NCBI GenBank assembly: GCA_902799955.1
Contig: CADCCQ010000036.1
Location: forward strand, 1-32,775
Origin: an uncultured bacterium
Lineage (GTDB): Bacteria > Verrucomicrobiota > Kiritimatiellia > RFP12 > UBA1067
Length of the DNA: 32,775 nucleotides
Reading direction: 5' to 3'
The notes beneath the pieces are model-generated. The model did not search any database, was not told where the DNA came from, and was given only the letters and a program-made list of their open reading frames with translations. A program made the position numbers and the translations under genes. Shown here one piece after another: positions 31,802 through 32,775 of the stretch. Position 1 is the first letter of the stretch, and every line of letters begins with the position of its first letter.

Positions 31802-31831
31802 AATTTCGTAATGCAAGAGAGGTAAGCACTT

Positions 31832-32775
31832 ATGAAAACTCGATATGTTCTGTCTGCAGTGATTGGCTTCTGCTCGACGTGCGTCTGCGTCGATGCGGCG
31901 GAGGCGTTCTCCACGTCGAACGACGGCGCGAAGGCCGCGAAGAAGGCGCATGCGCTTGACGCCTTCCCCGTCGCATGCGAGCGTGTCGCGGCGGTGGAAG
32001 GGCGCGAGGCGTCCCTTCTGCCGAGCGGGCGAAAGTTCAAGCTCGTCTGGAATGACGAGTTCGACGGCGATAAGTTGGACGAGGCGAAGTGGGGCTACCG
32101 CACCAACTTCTGGGGTCGGAGCGCGCATTGGTTCGCGACGCCTGAGGACAACGCCGTGGAGGTGAAGGATGGTCTTCTCAGGATGAAGCTCGTCAAGCGC
32201 GCCGACGGACAGTTCGTCTCGCCCCAGCTCCAGACGGGCGAGATTGTGTGGGACATTCCTCATACGGATACCGGCAAGGGGTTCTGGCCGCTTGCGAAGC
32301 GCGGGAGGCCGAAGTTCATGCACCGCTACGGCTACTACGAGTGCCGCTGCCGCCTCCAGCAGAAGGCAGGCTGGTGGTCGGCGTTCTGGATGCAGGCACC
32401 GATGCAGGGCTGTTCGCTCGACGCGCGCCGGGCGGGAATCGAGCACGACATCATGGAGTCGTTCGACCCCGGCTTGATCATTCCGCATTGCTTCCACTAC
32501 AACGGCTACGGCGCGGAACACGGCTGCTTCAGGATTCCGCGTGTTCGGCGGAACGCCGACGCGATGCTCGCGCTCGACAAGACGCAGTACCACGTCTTCG
32601 GCCTTCTTTGGGAACCGGACGGCTACACGGTGTACATCGACGGACGCCGCCATGGAGAGAAGGCCGGACGCGGAAAGGGCGAGGCGGTCAGCGAGACAGA
32701 GGAGTTCATCCTTCTCACGACGGAGGCGAAGTGGTACCGCAACAACCGCATGACGGGCAAGGGCGTGCCGGAACT
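31832..32775 (+). CDS. GH16 beta-glucanase-like glycoside hydrolase, 3' end outside the window
   Basis: The frame is open from ATG 31832 to the last base (314 complete codons, no stop). After a signal-like N-terminus (VLSAVIGFCSTCVCVDA) and a spacer of about 45 residues comes a GH16 jelly-roll starting FKLVWNDEFDGDKLDEAKW near residue 68. It contains YGYYECRCRLQ, WWSAFWMQAP and the catalytic IEHDIMESF (Glu204, Asp206, Glu209; ExDxxE type), followed by YHVFGLLWEPDGYTVYIDG. GH16 enzymes cleave beta-1,3/1,4-glucans or algal galactans; specificity is not clear. AGAGAGG lies 10 nt upstream. It follows GH20 after 30 bp and probably belongs to the same operon. Confidence 0.9.
   Translation, partial: MKTRYVLSAVIGFCSTCVCVDAAEAFSTSNDGAKAAKKAHALDAFPVACERVAAVEGREASLLPSGRKFKLVWNDEFDGDKLDEAKWGYRTNFWGRSAHWFATPEDNAVEVKDGLLRMKLVKRADGQFVSPQLQTGEIVWDIPHTDTGKGFWPLAKRGRPKFMHRYGYYECRCRLQQKAGWWSAFWMQAPMQGCSLDARRAGIEHDIMESFDPGLIIPHCFHYNGYGAEHGCFRIPRVRRNADAMLALDKTQYHVFGLLWEPDGYTVYIDGRRHGEKAGRGKGEAVSETEEFILLTTEAKWYRNNRMTGKGVPE

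Overview
The window reads as a chromosomal piece of an anaerobic, glycan-degrading bacterium. My best guess is the PVC superphylum (Kiritimatiellota, or Verrucomicrobiota/Lentisphaerota). This is inferred from the mix of genes: a dcw-type division cluster, a HydG-type radical SAM enzyme, Tat-exported glycosidases, a LacI/AraC-type fusion regulator, and DWDGDG-rich secreted proteins. No rRNA or tRNA is present to prove it. Coding DNA is GC-rich, so long antisense frames are common and are ignored here.

Layout. (1) 1-3.2 kb: the end of a four-helix-bundle (S23-type) gene, a short tandem repeat, and a secreted metzincin-like metallopeptidase that appears to have lost its 5' end, followed by a secreted protein of unknown function and a possible 35-aa peptide. 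(2) 3.2-6.0 kb: a GH92 alpha-mannosidase. (3) 6.0-10.1 kb: a short dcw cluster, mraZ-rsmH-ftsL-like-ftsI, behind an AT-rich regulatory region with an unusual inverted repeat over the mraZ start codon. (4) 10.1-15.5 kb: thiamin and housekeeping genes. A HydG/ThiH-type radical SAM enzyme is coupled to thiE. They converge on a eukaryotic-type UDP-sugar pyrophosphorylase, whose promoter diverges from an mscS-thiD operon. (5) 15.6-22.2 kb: a carbohydrate locus with a sialate O-acetylesterase, a GH29 fucosidase (Tat signal), a GH28-type pectinase, an exported metallo-beta-lactamase-fold protein and a secreted sugar isomerase/epimerase-like protein. (6) 22.2-24.9 kb, minus strand: an AAA/DUF4143 ATPase followed by a XylR-like sugar-sensing regulator. 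(7) 25.0-32.8 kb: a large secreted beta-helix/LamG-like protein, then an overlapping run of polysaccharide-degrading genes: a GH5-like glycosidase, an esterase domain, a second esterase, a GH20 hexosaminidase and a GH16 glucanase cut off by the window end.

Most notable observations: a 19-bp tandem duplication that splits what reads as one 653-residue glycosidase-esterase into two frames; a HydG-like enzyme with Gly in place of one auxiliary-cluster Cys and two nearby new Cys; a four-helix-bundle/repeat cassette that seems to have interrupted a peptidase gene; a near-leaderless mraZ whose start codon can pair with an upstream micro-ORF; and a 27-nt tandem leader duplication that creates a 10-codon ORF coupled to the fucosidase start. 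Several promoters share an extended -10 of the form TGGTATAATA.
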